Shown piece by piece: positions 38,390 through 48,046 of a stretch of 64,000 nucleotides of DNA. The notes beneath the pieces are model-generated. The model ran no database searches. It was not told where the DNA came from and worked only from the letters and a program-made list of their open reading frames with translations. Origin of the DNA: Pelagibacteraceae bacterium AG-349-L17 (lineage in GTDB: Bacteria > Pseudomonadota > Alphaproteobacteria > Pelagibacterales > Pelagibacteraceae); NCBI GenBank assembly GCA_003278805.1, contig QCDC01000005.1:28355-92354 (forward strand), in the 5' to 3' direction. The stretch's first letter is position 1. Each line of letters starts with the position of its first letter. The position numbers and the translations under genes were made by a program.

Positions 38390-39667
38390 TTAGTTATTCT
38401 CCATTTTTTTTTTTATAGACCTACTGTGGCCTAATAAATTTTCAAATTTGCTTAACAAATATCCACTCTTACCAAGCTTTGCAACTCCTTTTTTACTAAG
38501 CTGGTTGTAGCTTGTTTGTGTCATAAAATCTTTTACTCCTAAGCCTGATGAAAATTTTGCACTCCCATGTGTTGGAAGAGAATGCTGTGTTGGACCATAA
38601 TCGCTTAATGCCATGCTGCTATAAGGTCCAATACATATGCTCCCCGCTACAATATTATGATTTAAATATTTCTTATAATTTTTTAGCAAAATTTCAATGT
38701 GTTCTGGCCCTATATAATTTGTTATCTTAATTATATCTTTATCTTTTTTAACATAAATTATAGCAGCATTATCATTTAAACTTTTACGAGCAATTTTTTT
38801 TCTTGGTAAATCTTTCAATTGATTTGAAATTGATAATTTAACTTTTTTAATTAAATTTTTATCTTTAGTTAATAATATAGACATCGAACCTTTATCATGT
38901 TCGTTTTGAGCAAGCATACTAGAGGCAACAATATCAGGAAAAGTGCTTGCATCTGCCCAACATAATATTTCACTAGGGCCCATATTTGCTGATTCAATTC
39001 CACACAAACCTTCTAAAAAAACCATTTTTTTTGCAAGAGCTACCCATTTTGATCCAGGTCCAACTATTTTATTTACTGATTTAACTTTTGGTGTTCCATT
39101 TGCTAATGCCATTATCGCTGAAGCTCCTCCAAGACTATATGACTCTTTTATACCCAATATTGATGCAGCATAATAAACAGCACTATTGAGTTTGCCATTT
39201 ATTCTTGGAGTACAAAGCACAATTCTTTTAACACCTGAAATTATAGCTGGAGTAGCGCACATGATTAATGTTGATGGTAAATTGCCAGGAACATAGCAAG
39301 CTACACTGTTAATTGCCTTGTTCTTATAATAAAATTTATTATTTAATTTATCTTTAAAGTAAATATCTTTTGGCATTTGTTTTTTATGCCACTCCTTCAC
39401 TCTTGCATAGGTTTGATCAATTGCCTTTTTAATTTTTGGGTCTAAGGATTTTATTGCTTTATCTATTTCTTTTTTAGTGGGTATGATTTTTGAATTATTA
39501 TTGAACTTTTTTTCATAATTCACTAAAGCTTTATCTTTATTTTTTCTGACATTATTGATTATTTTTTCTACAGTTTTAAGAGTAACTTTATCAATTTTGT
39601 TCCTTTTGCTAATTATTTTATCCAATTCTGAATAAAAATTGCTTGTTTGAGCATTTAAAATTTTCAT
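38390..39667 (-). CDS. hisD: Histidinol dehydrogenase
   Basis: [41 protein letters not shown]. Confidence 0.96.
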   Translation of the reverse strand: MKILNAQTSNFYSELDKIISKRNKIDKVTLKTVEKIINNVRKNKDKALVNYEKKFNNNSKIIPTKKEIDKAIKSLDPKIKKAIDQTYARVKEWHKKQMPKDIYFKDKLNNKFYYKNKAINSVACYVPGNLPSTLIMCATPAIISGVKRIVLCTPRINGKLNSAVYYAASILGIKESYSLGGASAIMALANGTPKVKSVNKIVGPGSKWVALAKKMVFLEGLCGIESANMGPSEILCWADASTFPDIVASSMLAQNEHDKGSMSILLTKDKNLIKKVKLSISNQLKDLPRKKIARKSLNDNAAIIYVKKDKDIIKITNYIGPEHIEILLKNYKKYLNHNIVAGSICIGPYSSMALSDYGPTQHSLPTHGSAKFSSGLGVKDFMTQTSYNQLSKKGVAKLGKSGYLLSKFENLLGHSRSIKKKMENN

Positions 39668-39670
39668 AAT

Positions 39671-40060
39671 TTAAATATTGGATTGATCCTCTAATCTACA
39701 TTCTAAAGTATCTGAACTTAAAACTATTTGTGCATTATTATTAAAAATTAATGTTATTTCATAATCTTCATTATTTTTCAAATAATCTATTGATAATAAT
39801 TCTAGTATCATTTCTTGTTTTGATTGATCAATATTTTTAGATTTAGATTGTGTTATAAAGTCGAACCTTAGAACACTGTTAATTTTGGTATCATCCTGCT
39901 CCTTTTCTTTATTCATTCTTTCAATAGATAATAAAAAAACTTTATTAGATGAAAGATATTTAATATCTGAAACTTTAACTTTTGCTCCAGAACTTAGGGC
40001 TGCAATCATCTGTAGTGATTCTGGATCATTTCCAAGTATTTTTGCTAAATATTTACTCAT
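39671..40060 (-). CDS. DUF2948-like protein
   Basis: Position between murA and hisD as in other alphaproteobacteria; SVLRFDFI...ITLIFNNNAQIVLSSDTLECRLEDQ. Confidence 0.6.
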   Translation of the reverse strand: MSKYLAKILGNDPESLQMIAALSSGAKVKVSDIKYLSSNKVFLLSIERMNKEKEQDDTKINSVLRFDFITQSKSKNIDQSKQEMILELLSIDYLKNNEDYEITLIFNNNAQIVLSSDTLECRLEDQSNI

Positions 40061-41334
40061 TATTTAAGCCTTTTAATATTCACACCGATTTTTTTTAGTT
40101 TATTCTCAAAATTTTCATAACCTCGATCACAATGATAAACTCTTGTTACTATTGTATTACCTTTTGAAACGATGCCAGCAAGCACTAAAGCAGCAGATGC
40201 TCTTAGATCGCTTGACATTACTTCTGCTGCTATAAAGTTTGTATTACCCTCTATTTTTGCAGTTCTATTTTTTATAGTTATTTTACCTCCCAGTCGCTGA
40301 AGCTCCATTGCATGTAAAAATCTACCTTGAAATATATTTTCTGTAATTGAGCTTGTGCCACTAGCCTTACAAAGAAGGACCATAAATTGAGGGGCAAGGT
40401 CTGTAGGAAATCCAGGGTACTCCTTGGTAGTTATATTTTTTATACTTTTTATTCTTTCTGGTCCTTTAACATGAATGCTATTTTTAAATAATTTAATTTT
40501 TGCCCCAACTTTTTTTAATAAATTTAATTCAGTTTTAATTAACTTTGGATCAAAATTCTTAATTAATAAATCTCCTTTTGCTACTGTGGCTGCAACACAA
40601 AAAGTTCCAGTTTCAATTCTATCGCCCATTACAGTATATTTTGTTTCTTTAAGAGAATTTACACCAATGATTTGACAGGTTCTTTTACCAATCCATTTAA
40701 TTTTAGCACCCGCAGAAATTAAAAAATTAGTTAAATCTTTTATTTCTGGTTCGCATGCTAGGTTATGTAATAAAGTTTTGCCTTTCGCTAAAACTGCTGA
40801 CATCAGGAGTTGTTGTGAAGCCCCAACGCTTATTGATGGGAAATTTATTTTATCACCTTTTAATTTACCATTAGATTTCGCATGGATATATCCTTTTTTT
40901 ATTTCATACTTCATTCCAAGTTTTTTTAAGGCTTCCAAATGTAAATTAATTGGTCTACCAGAATTACCATTCAAAACACATCCACCTGGAAAACTTGAGA
41001 TTGATTTATGGTATTTGGCAACTAATGGTCCAAGCACGAGTATTCCTGCTCTCATTGTTTTAACAATTGAATAAGATGCAAACTGTTTTTGCTTTTTGGT
41101 CTTTGTAATTTTTACTGTTTTTTTATTATTTAAAAATTGAATATTTGATCCAAGAGATTTTAATAAGTTAAGCATTGTATCAATATCTCTTACCCTAGGT
41201 AGGTTTTCGATAATTACAGTTTTGTCAAACAGCAGTGTTGCAGCAAGTATTGGCAAAGCGGCATTTTTAGAACCTGAAATTGAAACTTCACCTTTCATCA
41301 CTCGACAAGGACCGGTGATAGAAAATTTATCCAT
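40060..41334 (-). CDS. murA: UDP-N-acetylglucosamine 1-carboxyvinyltransferase
   Basis: GEVSISGSKNAALPILAATLL, GGCVLNGNSGRPINLHL, TDLAPQFMVLLC, SDLRASAALVLAG. Confidence 0.96.
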   Translation of the reverse strand: MDKFSITGPCRVMKGEVSISGSKNAALPILAATLLFDKTVIIENLPRVRDIDTMLNLLKSLGSNIQFLNNKKTVKITKTKKQKQFASYSIVKTMRAGILVLGPLVAKYHKSISSFPGGCVLNGNSGRPINLHLEALKKLGMKYEIKKGYIHAKSNGKLKGDKINFPSISVGASQQLLMSAVLAKGKTLLHNLACEPEIKDLTNFLISAGAKIKWIGKRTCQIIGVNSLKETKYTVMGDRIETGTFCVAATVAKGDLLIKNFDPKLIKTELNLLKKVGAKIKLFKNSIHVKGPERIKSIKNITTKEYPGFPTDLAPQFMVLLCKASGTSSITENIFQGRFLHAMELQRLGGKITIKNRTAKIEGNTNFIAAEVMSSDLRASAALVLAGIVSKGNTIVTRVYHCDRGYENFENKLKKIGVNIKRLK

Positions 41335-41337
41335 AAA

Positions 41338-41889
41338 TTATTTTGATTTTGCTAAAGTAATTCCTGTTTGACCTTGATACTTTCCATCTCTATCAGCATA
41401 AGAAACTTCAGGCTGTTCTCCTTGAAAAAAAAGGATTTGGGCTGCACCGCTATTTGCATAAAGCCTAATACTATTTGAAGTATGATTTGAGAATTCTAAA
41501 ACTAAAACACCTTCCCAACCTGCCTCTAGTACGGTTGGTGGTACACCTAAACCGCACCTTGCATAAGTTGATTTTGCTGTAACAAGACCAGTAACATTTC
41601 TTGGCATTTTAAAATATTCCAGACTTGCAGCAAGTGCAAAGCTATTCGGTGGAATTAAAATAGAATCTTCGTCTTTTACTGTAATAAAATTATCTTCACT
41701 GAAATTTTTTGGATCTGCTGTAGCTCCTTTAATATTTGTAAAAATTTTAAATTCAGATCCACAACGAAGATCATAACCAAACGGGTTAACGCCATGACTA
41801 ATTCCATTAGCAACACTTTTGTTCACGAAAGGACTAATCATTTTATGTTCCTCTGCTAATTTTATTATTTGCTTATCGTTTAGTATCAT
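41338..41889 (-). CDS. dcd: dCTP deaminase
   Basis: GYDLRCGSEFKIF, GLVTAKSTYARCGL, TVLEAGWEGVLVLEFSN. Confidence 0.95.
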   Translation of the reverse strand: MILNDKQIIKLAEEHKMISPFVNKSVANGISHGVNPFGYDLRCGSEFKIFTNIKGATADPKNFSEDNFITVKDEDSILIPPNSFALAASLEYFKMPRNVTGLVTAKSTYARCGLGVPPTVLEAGWEGVLVLEFSNHTSNSIRLYANSGAAQILFFQGEQPEVSYADRDGKYQGQTGITLAKSK

Positions 41890-41983
41890 TTTTCTTTTTA
41901 TTTTTTTTTTGGAATATTTTTCTTTTTTTTAAATTCTTTTTAAGCGCCAAGCTTAAACGCTCATTTTTATCTTTTGAACTCAT
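41873..41983 (-). CDS. Small basic protein, 36 aa
   Basis: MSSKDKNERLSLALKKNLKKRKIFQKKNKKKNDTKR; ATGA overlap with upstream ORF stop, 17-bp overlap with dcd; read by eye. Confidence 0.45.
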   Translation of the reverse strand: MSSKDKNERLSLALKKNLKKRKIFQKKNKKKNDTKR

Positions 41984-42267
41984 TCTTTATTTGGGTTGGT
42001 CAAGAAATCTAAAGAAATAGGTTTATTAGGATCTAACTCAGGTTTTTTATCTTCCTCTTTTTTTTGTGCTTCTTTCGCTAAACGTTTAGCTTTCCTCTGG
42101 GCAAGCTTTTTTTCTCTCTTGGCTTGCTTTTCCATAAGCTTATTGCCCTTTGTACTTTTATAGTCATAGTGGATACCTGCTAACGCCATGGTACCCGAAT
42201 ATTCAAAGAATTCTTCTTTTAAAACTTTGTTATTTTTATCTAAAATTATTTTTGTATAAATTTTCAT
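41980..42267 (-). CDS. Hypothetical protein, 95 aa, Lys-rich
   Basis: ORF between tRNA-Thr and dcd; no family recognised. Confidence 0.6.
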   Translation of the reverse strand: MKIYTKIILDKNNKVLKEEFFEYSGTMALAGIHYDYKSTKGNKLMEKQAKREKKLAQRKAKRLAKEAQKKEEDKKPELDPNKPISLDFLTNPNKE

Positions 42268-42350
42268 GGCTAAAGTTTTATAATTTATAGACTATAAAAA
42301 TAATATGGCAATAATCTGAATATTTACTGTATATTTATTAATAATTAGAA

Positions 42351-42426
42351 GCCCCTTTAGCTCAGGTAGCAGAGTAACTCCATGGTAAGGAGGAGGTCGT
42401 CCGTGCAAGTCGGGCAAGGGGCACCA
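42351..42426 (+). tRNA. tRNA-Thr (GGT)
   Basis: GCCCCTT TA GCTC AGGTAGCA GAGT A ACTCC ATGGTAA GGAGG AGGTC GTCCG TGCAAGT CGGGC AAGGGGC A CCA. Confidence 0.94.
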
Positions 42427-42429
42427 AAA

Positions 42430-43149
42430 TTATTTGTAAAAAAATTTCCTTAAAACAATTGTAACTATTATCAAAACAAAAAAAGCTGAAATTGGAATAT
42501 ATATATCTGGCGAAAATATTATATCGGTTATTCCTGGTATTTCGGCATTTTCATCTATAACTTTTTCTAAACCACTACCAATAGAAACTGCTAAAAAAAT
42601 TTGGGGAATGATTCCAATTAACGTAGCAAAAAAAAAGTTTACTACTCTTACATTAAATAAAGTTGGCAAAAGACAACTTAACTGCCAAGGTATCCCACCT
42701 ATAAAACGATAAATCAATAAGTAAATAAATTCTGATTTTTTAAATTTAATTTCTAGGTTTTGGAATTTATTTAAAAATTTTTCTCGAATTAAATCTTTAA
42801 AAAAATAATTACCACACATATATAAAAATGTTGCACCAATACTTAATCCAATAACAACAAGCAAAGTGCCAATCCATTTACCAAATATAAATCCACCTAT
42901 CAAAGCGATAGGGCTACCAAAGCCGAGCAGTGGAAAGCACCAAACAACTGTTAGCACTAAAAAAATTATAGAAATTAAAAATAAGTTGGAGTTTTTAAGT
43001 TCAGAAAAATAAGTATTGTTATTTTTTATAAAATCGTAGGATGTAATCTCTTCAAGACTAAATTTTGAAAAAAAGAAATATAAAAATAAGCAAATAATTA
43101 ACAAATAAGATAAGCCAATAAATAATTTAATTTTTTTTGTATTTTTCAT
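42430..43149 (-). CDS. TVP38/TMEM64 (DedA/SNARE-associated) family membrane protein
   Basis: GSPIALIGGFIFGKWIGTLLVVIGLSIGATFLYMCGNYFF and YRFIGGIPWQL...LFNVRVVNFFFATLIGIIP. Confidence 0.85.
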   Translation of the reverse strand: MKNTKKIKLFIGLSYLLIICLFLYFFFSKFSLEEITSYDFIKNNNTYFSELKNSNLFLISIIFLVLTVVWCFPLLGFGSPIALIGGFIFGKWIGTLLVVIGLSIGATFLYMCGNYFFKDLIREKFLNKFQNLEIKFKKSEFIYLLIYRFIGGIPWQLSCLLPTLFNVRVVNFFFATLIGIIPQIFLAVSIGSGLEKVIDENAEIPGITDIIFSPDIYIPISAFFVLIIVTIVLRKFFYK

Positions 43150-43247
43150 GATTCTTCTTATTTTAATGCTTAATCTTCTATTTGCTATTTTAATTATTAC
43201 TAATATAAAGGTGCAAAAATTTAATAAACCTAAAATAGATTTATATT

Positions 43248-43409
43248 ATGAAACGAACTTTTCAACCGAAAGTTGGACGTAGGCTCAAGAAGCATGGCTG
43301 GAGGTCTAAAATGAAAACTAAGGGTGGAAGAAAATTACTTAAACGTAGAAGAGCTAGAGGGCGTAAGAACCTGACTGTATCCTCTACTGTTAAAAAGAAA
43401 AAAAAATAA
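43248..43409 (+). CDS. rpmH: 50S ribosomal protein L34
   Basis: [53 protein letters not shown] read by eye; upstream of rnpA. Confidence 0.95.
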   Translation: MKRTFQPKVGRRLKKHGWRSKMKTKGGRKLLKRRRARGRKNLTVSSTVKKKKK

Positions 43410-43425
43410 ATTAAACTCTAGTTAA

Positions 43426-43767
43426 ATGAAAAGCAAAATCGTTGCTCTTTCAAAAAATGAAGAATTTAAAAATCTTTTAAAACAAAAAAAGATTTCAAAC
43501 AAATACGTAACAATTTTTTTTGGAAACTTACCTAATAAAGATAAGAAAAAATTAAATATCTCTTTTTCAGTAAAAAAAAAGATAGCAATTGCTGTGAAAC
43601 GAAACAAAATTAAAAGAAGGCTCAGACAAATATTTAACGATGGAATTAAACAAAATTTAATAAAACTTGAAAAATCTGTTCTTGTTATTGCTCATGCAGC
43701 CATGCTAAATAACGAATACAAAATTATAAAAGAAACCTTATTTAAGGATTTTGAAAAAATAAAATGA
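43426..43767 (+). CDS. rnpA: Ribonuclease P protein component
   Basis: [27 protein letters not shown]-like motif between rpmH and yidD. Confidence 0.9.
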   Translation: MKSKIVALSKNEEFKNLLKQKKISNKYVTIFFGNLPNKDKKKLNISFSVKKKIAIAVKRNKIKRRLRQIFNDGIKQNLIKLEKSVLVIAHAAMLNNEYKIIKETLFKDFEKIK

Positions 43768-44003
43768 ATATATTTACTTTAATTTTAATCAAATTTATCA
43801 AAGCCTATAAATATTTGATTAGTCCATTATTGGGTCATTCCTGTAGATATTTACCAACATGTTCTGAATACAGCATAGACGCTTTAAAAGAATATGGTTT
43901 TTTTAAAGGCTTATACATGAGTACAAAAAGAATTTTATCTTGCCACCCTTGGGGAAGTGGTGGGTTTGATCCAGTTAAAAAAGAAATAAAGGATAATAAA
44001 TAA
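43764..44003 (+). CDS. yidD: Membrane protein insertion efficiency factor YidD
   Basis: [34 protein letters not shown]...[17 protein letters not shown]. Confidence 0.95.
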   Translation: MNIFTLILIKFIKAYKYLISPLLGHSCRYLPTCSEYSIDALKEYGFFKGLYMSTKRILSCHPWGSGGFDPVKKEIKDNK

Positions 44004-45682
44004 TGGAAACTCGAAATATCATAGCGGCAATTTCTTTATCCGCGGCAGTTATTATTTTGTACTCCCTTTTTTTTGCGCCGCCACCCGTAACGAAAGAAAA
44101 TTTAGCTGAACAAAATAAAACTGAACAAAACTCAGATGCTCCTAGTTTAGATCAAAAAGAAAATATAACTGAAATTTCTAGAGAAGATGCTTTGAAAGAA
44201 AGTGAAAGAGTTTTATTTGAAAACCAAAGTGTTGTTGGATCTATTTCTTTAAAAGGAGCTGCAATTGATGATCTTACTTTCAAAGAGTACAATGTAAGTT
44301 TAGAAAGCGATGAAAAAGTAAAATTTCTTGCACCACGAAGCTCTAAAGAAGGATACATAATAGAAAGTGGTTTTATTACTACTGATAAAAATATTGATAT
44401 TCCAAATGCCGATTCAATTTGGTCGATCTCTGGAAATAATAAATTAACTGATCAATCTCCTATAAAACTAAGTTGGACCAATGATCAAGGCATCACTTTT
44501 GAAAAAGAAATTGCATTAGATGATAAGTTCTTATTCACAATAAAACAAAGAGTTATAAATTCTACTGATAAAAACTATGACTTTTACTCTTATGGACAAA
44601 TTATAAGAAATCAAATCCCAGAAGGTATAACTGATTTTTACATTCTTCATGAAGGGCCTATTGCTACTTTAGATGAAGAATTAATTGAGGAAGATTACGA
44701 CGATATTGAAGAGAAAAAGTTCTCCAGAACTGCACAAAAAGGATGGTTAGGAATCGGAGATAAATATTACATATCAACACTTATCCCTCCAAGAGAAAAA
44801 GAATTCAAAACTACGATGGATTATAAAAACAAGTACAGAATAAACTTTGTTACAACAGAACCATTAGAGTTAACTGGAAACTCTTCTATAGAAGAAAACT
44901 TGCAAGTAATAGTAGCTGCAAAAAGAGTTGATGTAATTGATGGGTACGCAGAATCATTAAAAATTGATAAATTTGATCTTACGATTGATTGGGGATTCTT
45001 ATACTTTTTAACACGTCCTTTGTTTACTGCTTTAGAATATTTCTTTAAAATATTTGGTAATTATGGATTGGCAATTATTGCTGTTACTGTTTGTATTCGT
45101 GTAGCATTTTTTCCACTTGCTAATTTTTCATTCAGAAGCATGGCTAAGATGAAAGCTCTTCAGCCTGAGATGGCGAGACTTAAGGAAGTACATAAAGATG
45201 ACAAGATGAAATTGCAACAAGCAATGATGGCTCTTTATAAAAAAGAGAAGGTAAATCCTATGAGTGGTTGTCTACCGATACTCGTGCAGATCCCAGTATT
45301 CTTTGCATTATATAAAGTTTTATTTGTAACAATAGAAATGCGACATATGCCTTTCTATGGCTGGATTCATGATCTAAGCGCCAAGGATCCCACTTCTATA
45401 TTTAATTTATTTGGATTGATCCCAATAGATGTACCTTCATTCCTTGTAATAGGAGCATGGCCCGTAGCGATGGGGGTATCAATGTGGGTTCAACAAAAGT
45501 TAAATCCCGCTCCAACAGATCCTATGCAGGCAAAGATATTTATGTTCTTTCCATTATTCTTAACTGTGATACTTGCGCCGTTCCCAAGTGGATTGGTAAT
45601 TTATTGGACAGTTAATAACATTTTAACTATGGCTCAGCAGATTGTGATAATGAAACGTACAACAGTTAAAACTGTAACCTAA
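44003..45682 (+). CDS. yidC: Membrane protein insertase YidC
   Basis: YGLAIIAVTVCIRVAFFPLANFSFRSMAKMKALQPEM, MSGCLPILVQIPVFFALYKVL, PSGLVIYWTVNNILTMAQQ. Confidence 0.97.
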   Translation: METRNIIAAISLSAAVIILYSLFFAPPPVTKENLAEQNKTEQNSDAPSLDQKENITEISREDALKESERVLFENQSVVGSISLKGAAIDDLTFKEYNVSLESDEKVKFLAPRSSKEGYIIESGFITTDKNIDIPNADSIWSISGNNKLTDQSPIKLSWTNDQGITFEKEIALDDKFLFTIKQRVINSTDKNYDFYSYGQIIRNQIPEGITDFYILHEGPIATLDEELIEEDYDDIEEKKFSRTAQKGWLGIGDKYYISTLIPPREKEFKTTMDYKNKYRINFVTTEPLELTGNSSIEENLQVIVAAKRVDVIDGYAESLKIDKFDLTIDWGFLYFLTRPLFTALEYFFKIFGNYGLAIIAVTVCIRVAFFPLANFSFRSMAKMKALQPEMARLKEVHKDDKMKLQQAMMALYKKEKVNPMSGCLPILVQIPVFFALYKVLFVTIEMRHMPFYGWIHDLSAKDPTSIFNLFGLIPIDVPSFLVIGAWPVAMGVSMWVQQKLNPAPTDPMQAKIFMFFPLFLTVILAPFPSGLVIYWTVNNILTMAQQIVIMKRTTVKTVT

Positions 45683-45696
45683 TTAAAAAATAATAA

Positions 45697-46545
45697 ATGG
45701 ACCTTGAAAAAATATTACCTAAAGATGGGCCGCCAATTAATGAAGTAACTAAATATATTGAAAAATATAAAAATGATTTAATAGTAATTAAATACGGTGG
45801 AAATGTTTTAATCGATAGAAACGTATTTAATAATTTTATAACAGATCTTAGTGTTTTAAATAAATTAGGCCTTGCAACAGTGGTAATTCATGGTGGTGGA
45901 CCTAGAATTAAAAGAGAGCTAGAAAAGTTAAATATTCAATCAAAATTTATAAGAGGACTAAGAGTAACTGATAAAAATATAATTGATATTGTTGAGTCTG
46001 TTTTGATTGATTTTAATGATGACATTGTTAATTCTTTAAAAGTCAAAGGTACAGATGCAATCTCTATTCATACAAAAAATAATAATGTTATAAAAACTAT
46101 ACCAGAAGCAGAAGAGCTAGGATTTGTAGGAATACCAAATGAAATTAATAATGATCAAATATTAGATATAATTAATCAAAATAAAATTCCTATAATTTCT
46201 CCATTAGGATTAGGTAAAGAAAACCAAACATATAATATTAATGGAGATACAGCTGCAATGGCTATAGCAAAATCTTTAAAATCTAGAAGACTATTGTTAA
46301 TGACGAATGTTGATGGTGTATTAGATAAAAATAAGAAATTAATAGAGGAAATTTCTTCATCTGAGGTTCTTAAAATGATTAAAGATGAAACTATAACAGA
46401 AGGTATGATACCTAAAATAAACGCTTGCTTAGATGCAGTGAACAATGGTGTTACAGCAGTTGGTATAATTAATGGTACAAAGCCACATTCTGTATTATGG
46501 GAAATTTTTACCGATAAAGGCTCAGGGACTTTGATCAGACAATGA
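45697..46545 (+). CDS. argB: Acetylglutamate kinase
   Basis: VIKYGGNVLID, VVIHGGGPRI, YNINGDTAAMAIAKSL, GMIPKINACLDAVNNGV. Confidence 0.95.
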   Translation: MDLEKILPKDGPPINEVTKYIEKYKNDLIVIKYGGNVLIDRNVFNNFITDLSVLNKLGLATVVIHGGGPRIKRELEKLNIQSKFIRGLRVTDKNIIDIVESVLIDFNDDIVNSLKVKGTDAISIHTKNNNVIKTIPEAEELGFVGIPNEINNDQILDIINQNKIPIISPLGLGKENQTYNINGDTAAMAIAKSLKSRRLLLMTNVDGVLDKNKKLIEEISSSEVLKMIKDETITEGMIPKINACLDAVNNGVTAVGIINGTKPHSVLWEIFTDKGSGTLIRQ

Positions 46546-47213
46546 AAGAATTAAATAACATCAAAAACATATTATTTGATTGTGATGGGGTACTCTATAG
46601 TGATCTTGAAGGAGTATTTGGTCAAGTAAGTAAAAAAATGACTCAATATATTTCAAATAAATTAAATGTAGATTTAAGAGAAGCAAAAGAATTACAAACT
46701 AATTATTTTCATAAATACAACACTAGCCTTAATGGTTTAATGATACATCACGATATACCTCCAAGAGAATTTTTAGAATACGTACATGACATTAATTTAG
46801 ATTTTTTAGAAAAAGATACTGCTTTAAGGAATGAGCTAGAAAATATTAATCTAAATAAATTTGTATTTACAAATGGTAGCAAAGAACATGTTAAAAATAT
46901 CACTACTCACTTAGGAATTGAAGATCAATTTGATGGAGTATTTGATATTGTTGATGCAGAATACAGTCCAAAACCTGAGGCAAAAGCATTTGATCTTATG
47001 GTAAAAAAATTTCAAATTGATCCAACTGAGACACTTTACATTGAAGACATTGCAAAAAACTTATCAATTGGAAAAGAAAGAGGAGCAAAAACAGTTTGGT
47101 TAATCAATGATGAATACTGGGGGAAAAAAGAGTCTGATAAAGAGTACATTGATTACAAAATTGAAAATCTTTCTTTATTTTTAAAAGAAATAAGGTTATT
47201 AAAAAACGCATAA
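46542..47213 (+). CDS. HAD-family pyrimidine 5'-nucleotidase-like hydrolase
   Basis: ILFDCDGVLYSDLEGVF, FVFTNGSKEHV, KPEAKAFDLM, TLYIEDIAKNL. Confidence 0.87.
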   Translation: MKELNNIKNILFDCDGVLYSDLEGVFGQVSKKMTQYISNKLNVDLREAKELQTNYFHKYNTSLNGLMIHHDIPPREFLEYVHDINLDFLEKDTALRNELENINLNKFVFTNGSKEHVKNITTHLGIEDQFDGVFDIVDAEYSPKPEAKAFDLMVKKFQIDPTETLYIEDIAKNLSIGKERGAKTVWLINDEYWGKKESDKEYIDYKIENLSLFLKEIRLLKNA

Positions 47214-47217
47214 AATT

Positions 47218-48045
47218 ATGAGTATTGAAAATATTATAAATGAAGCTTGGGAAAATAAAGACCAAGTAAGCCAAAATTCAGATAAATCTTTAAAGGATGC
47301 TGTTAATCAAATTATTGATGATTTAGACAGTGGAAAAGCAAGAGTAGCTGAAAAGATCAATGGTGAATGGGTTACTCATCAACATCTGAAAAAAGCTATC
47401 ATGTTAAGTTTTAGAATGTATCCAATGGAAAATTTAAATGGTCCATACAGTAGCTGGTATGACAAGGCCCATTTACTTAAAGGAAAAACAGCTGGATGGA
47501 CAAAAGAAGATCATGAAAAAGCTGGTTTTAGAATGGTGCCCAATTCACCAGTAAGAAAAGGATCGTTTGTAGGAAAGAATGCAGTTTTGATGCCTTGTTA
47601 TGTAAATATTGGAGCATACATTGATGAAGGTACTATGATGGATACATTCAGTCGTGCAGGAAGTTGTTGTCAGATTGGAAAAAACTGTCATATCTCAGCT
47701 GGCACTGGAGTTGGAGGTGTATTAGAACCTGCTCAAGCATTACCAACAATTATTGAAGACAATGTTTTCTTAGGAGCAATGTCCGAAGTAGTGGAAGGTG
47801 TAATAGTTGGAGAGGGCTCTGTTCTAAGTATGGGAATGTATATTGGACAATCTACAAAAATTGTCAATAGAAAGACCGGTGAGATAACCTATGGAAAAAT
47901 TCCACCTTATTCAGTGGTAGTTCCAGGATCTTTGCCAGATAAGAACAATCCAAAAGCACCATCTTTGTATTGTGCGGTAATAATTAAACAAGTTGATGAA
48001 AAGACGAGATCAAAAACATCAGTTAACGATCTTTTAAGGGATTAA
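47218..48045 (+). CDS. dapD: 2,3,4,5-tetrahydropyridine-2,6-dicarboxylate N-succinyltransferase
   Basis: Left-handed beta-helix: FVGKNAVLMPCYVNIGAYIDEGTMMDTFSRAGSCCQIGKNCHISAGTGVGGVLEP. Confidence 0.96.
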   Translation: MSIENIINEAWENKDQVSQNSDKSLKDAVNQIIDDLDSGKARVAEKINGEWVTHQHLKKAIMLSFRMYPMENLNGPYSSWYDKAHLLKGKTAGWTKEDHEKAGFRMVPNSPVRKGSFVGKNAVLMPCYVNIGAYIDEGTMMDTFSRAGSCCQIGKNCHISAGTGVGGVLEPAQALPTIIEDNVFLGAMSEVVEGVIVGEGSVLSMGMYIGQSTKIVNRKTGEITYGKIPPYSVVVPGSLPDKNNPKAPSLYCAVIIKQVDEKTRSKTSVNDLLRD

Positions 48046-48046
48046 A

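Noticed and set aside
40475-41074. Plus-strand ORFs of 66 and 98 aa
   Set aside because: Antisense to murA, which is unambiguous.
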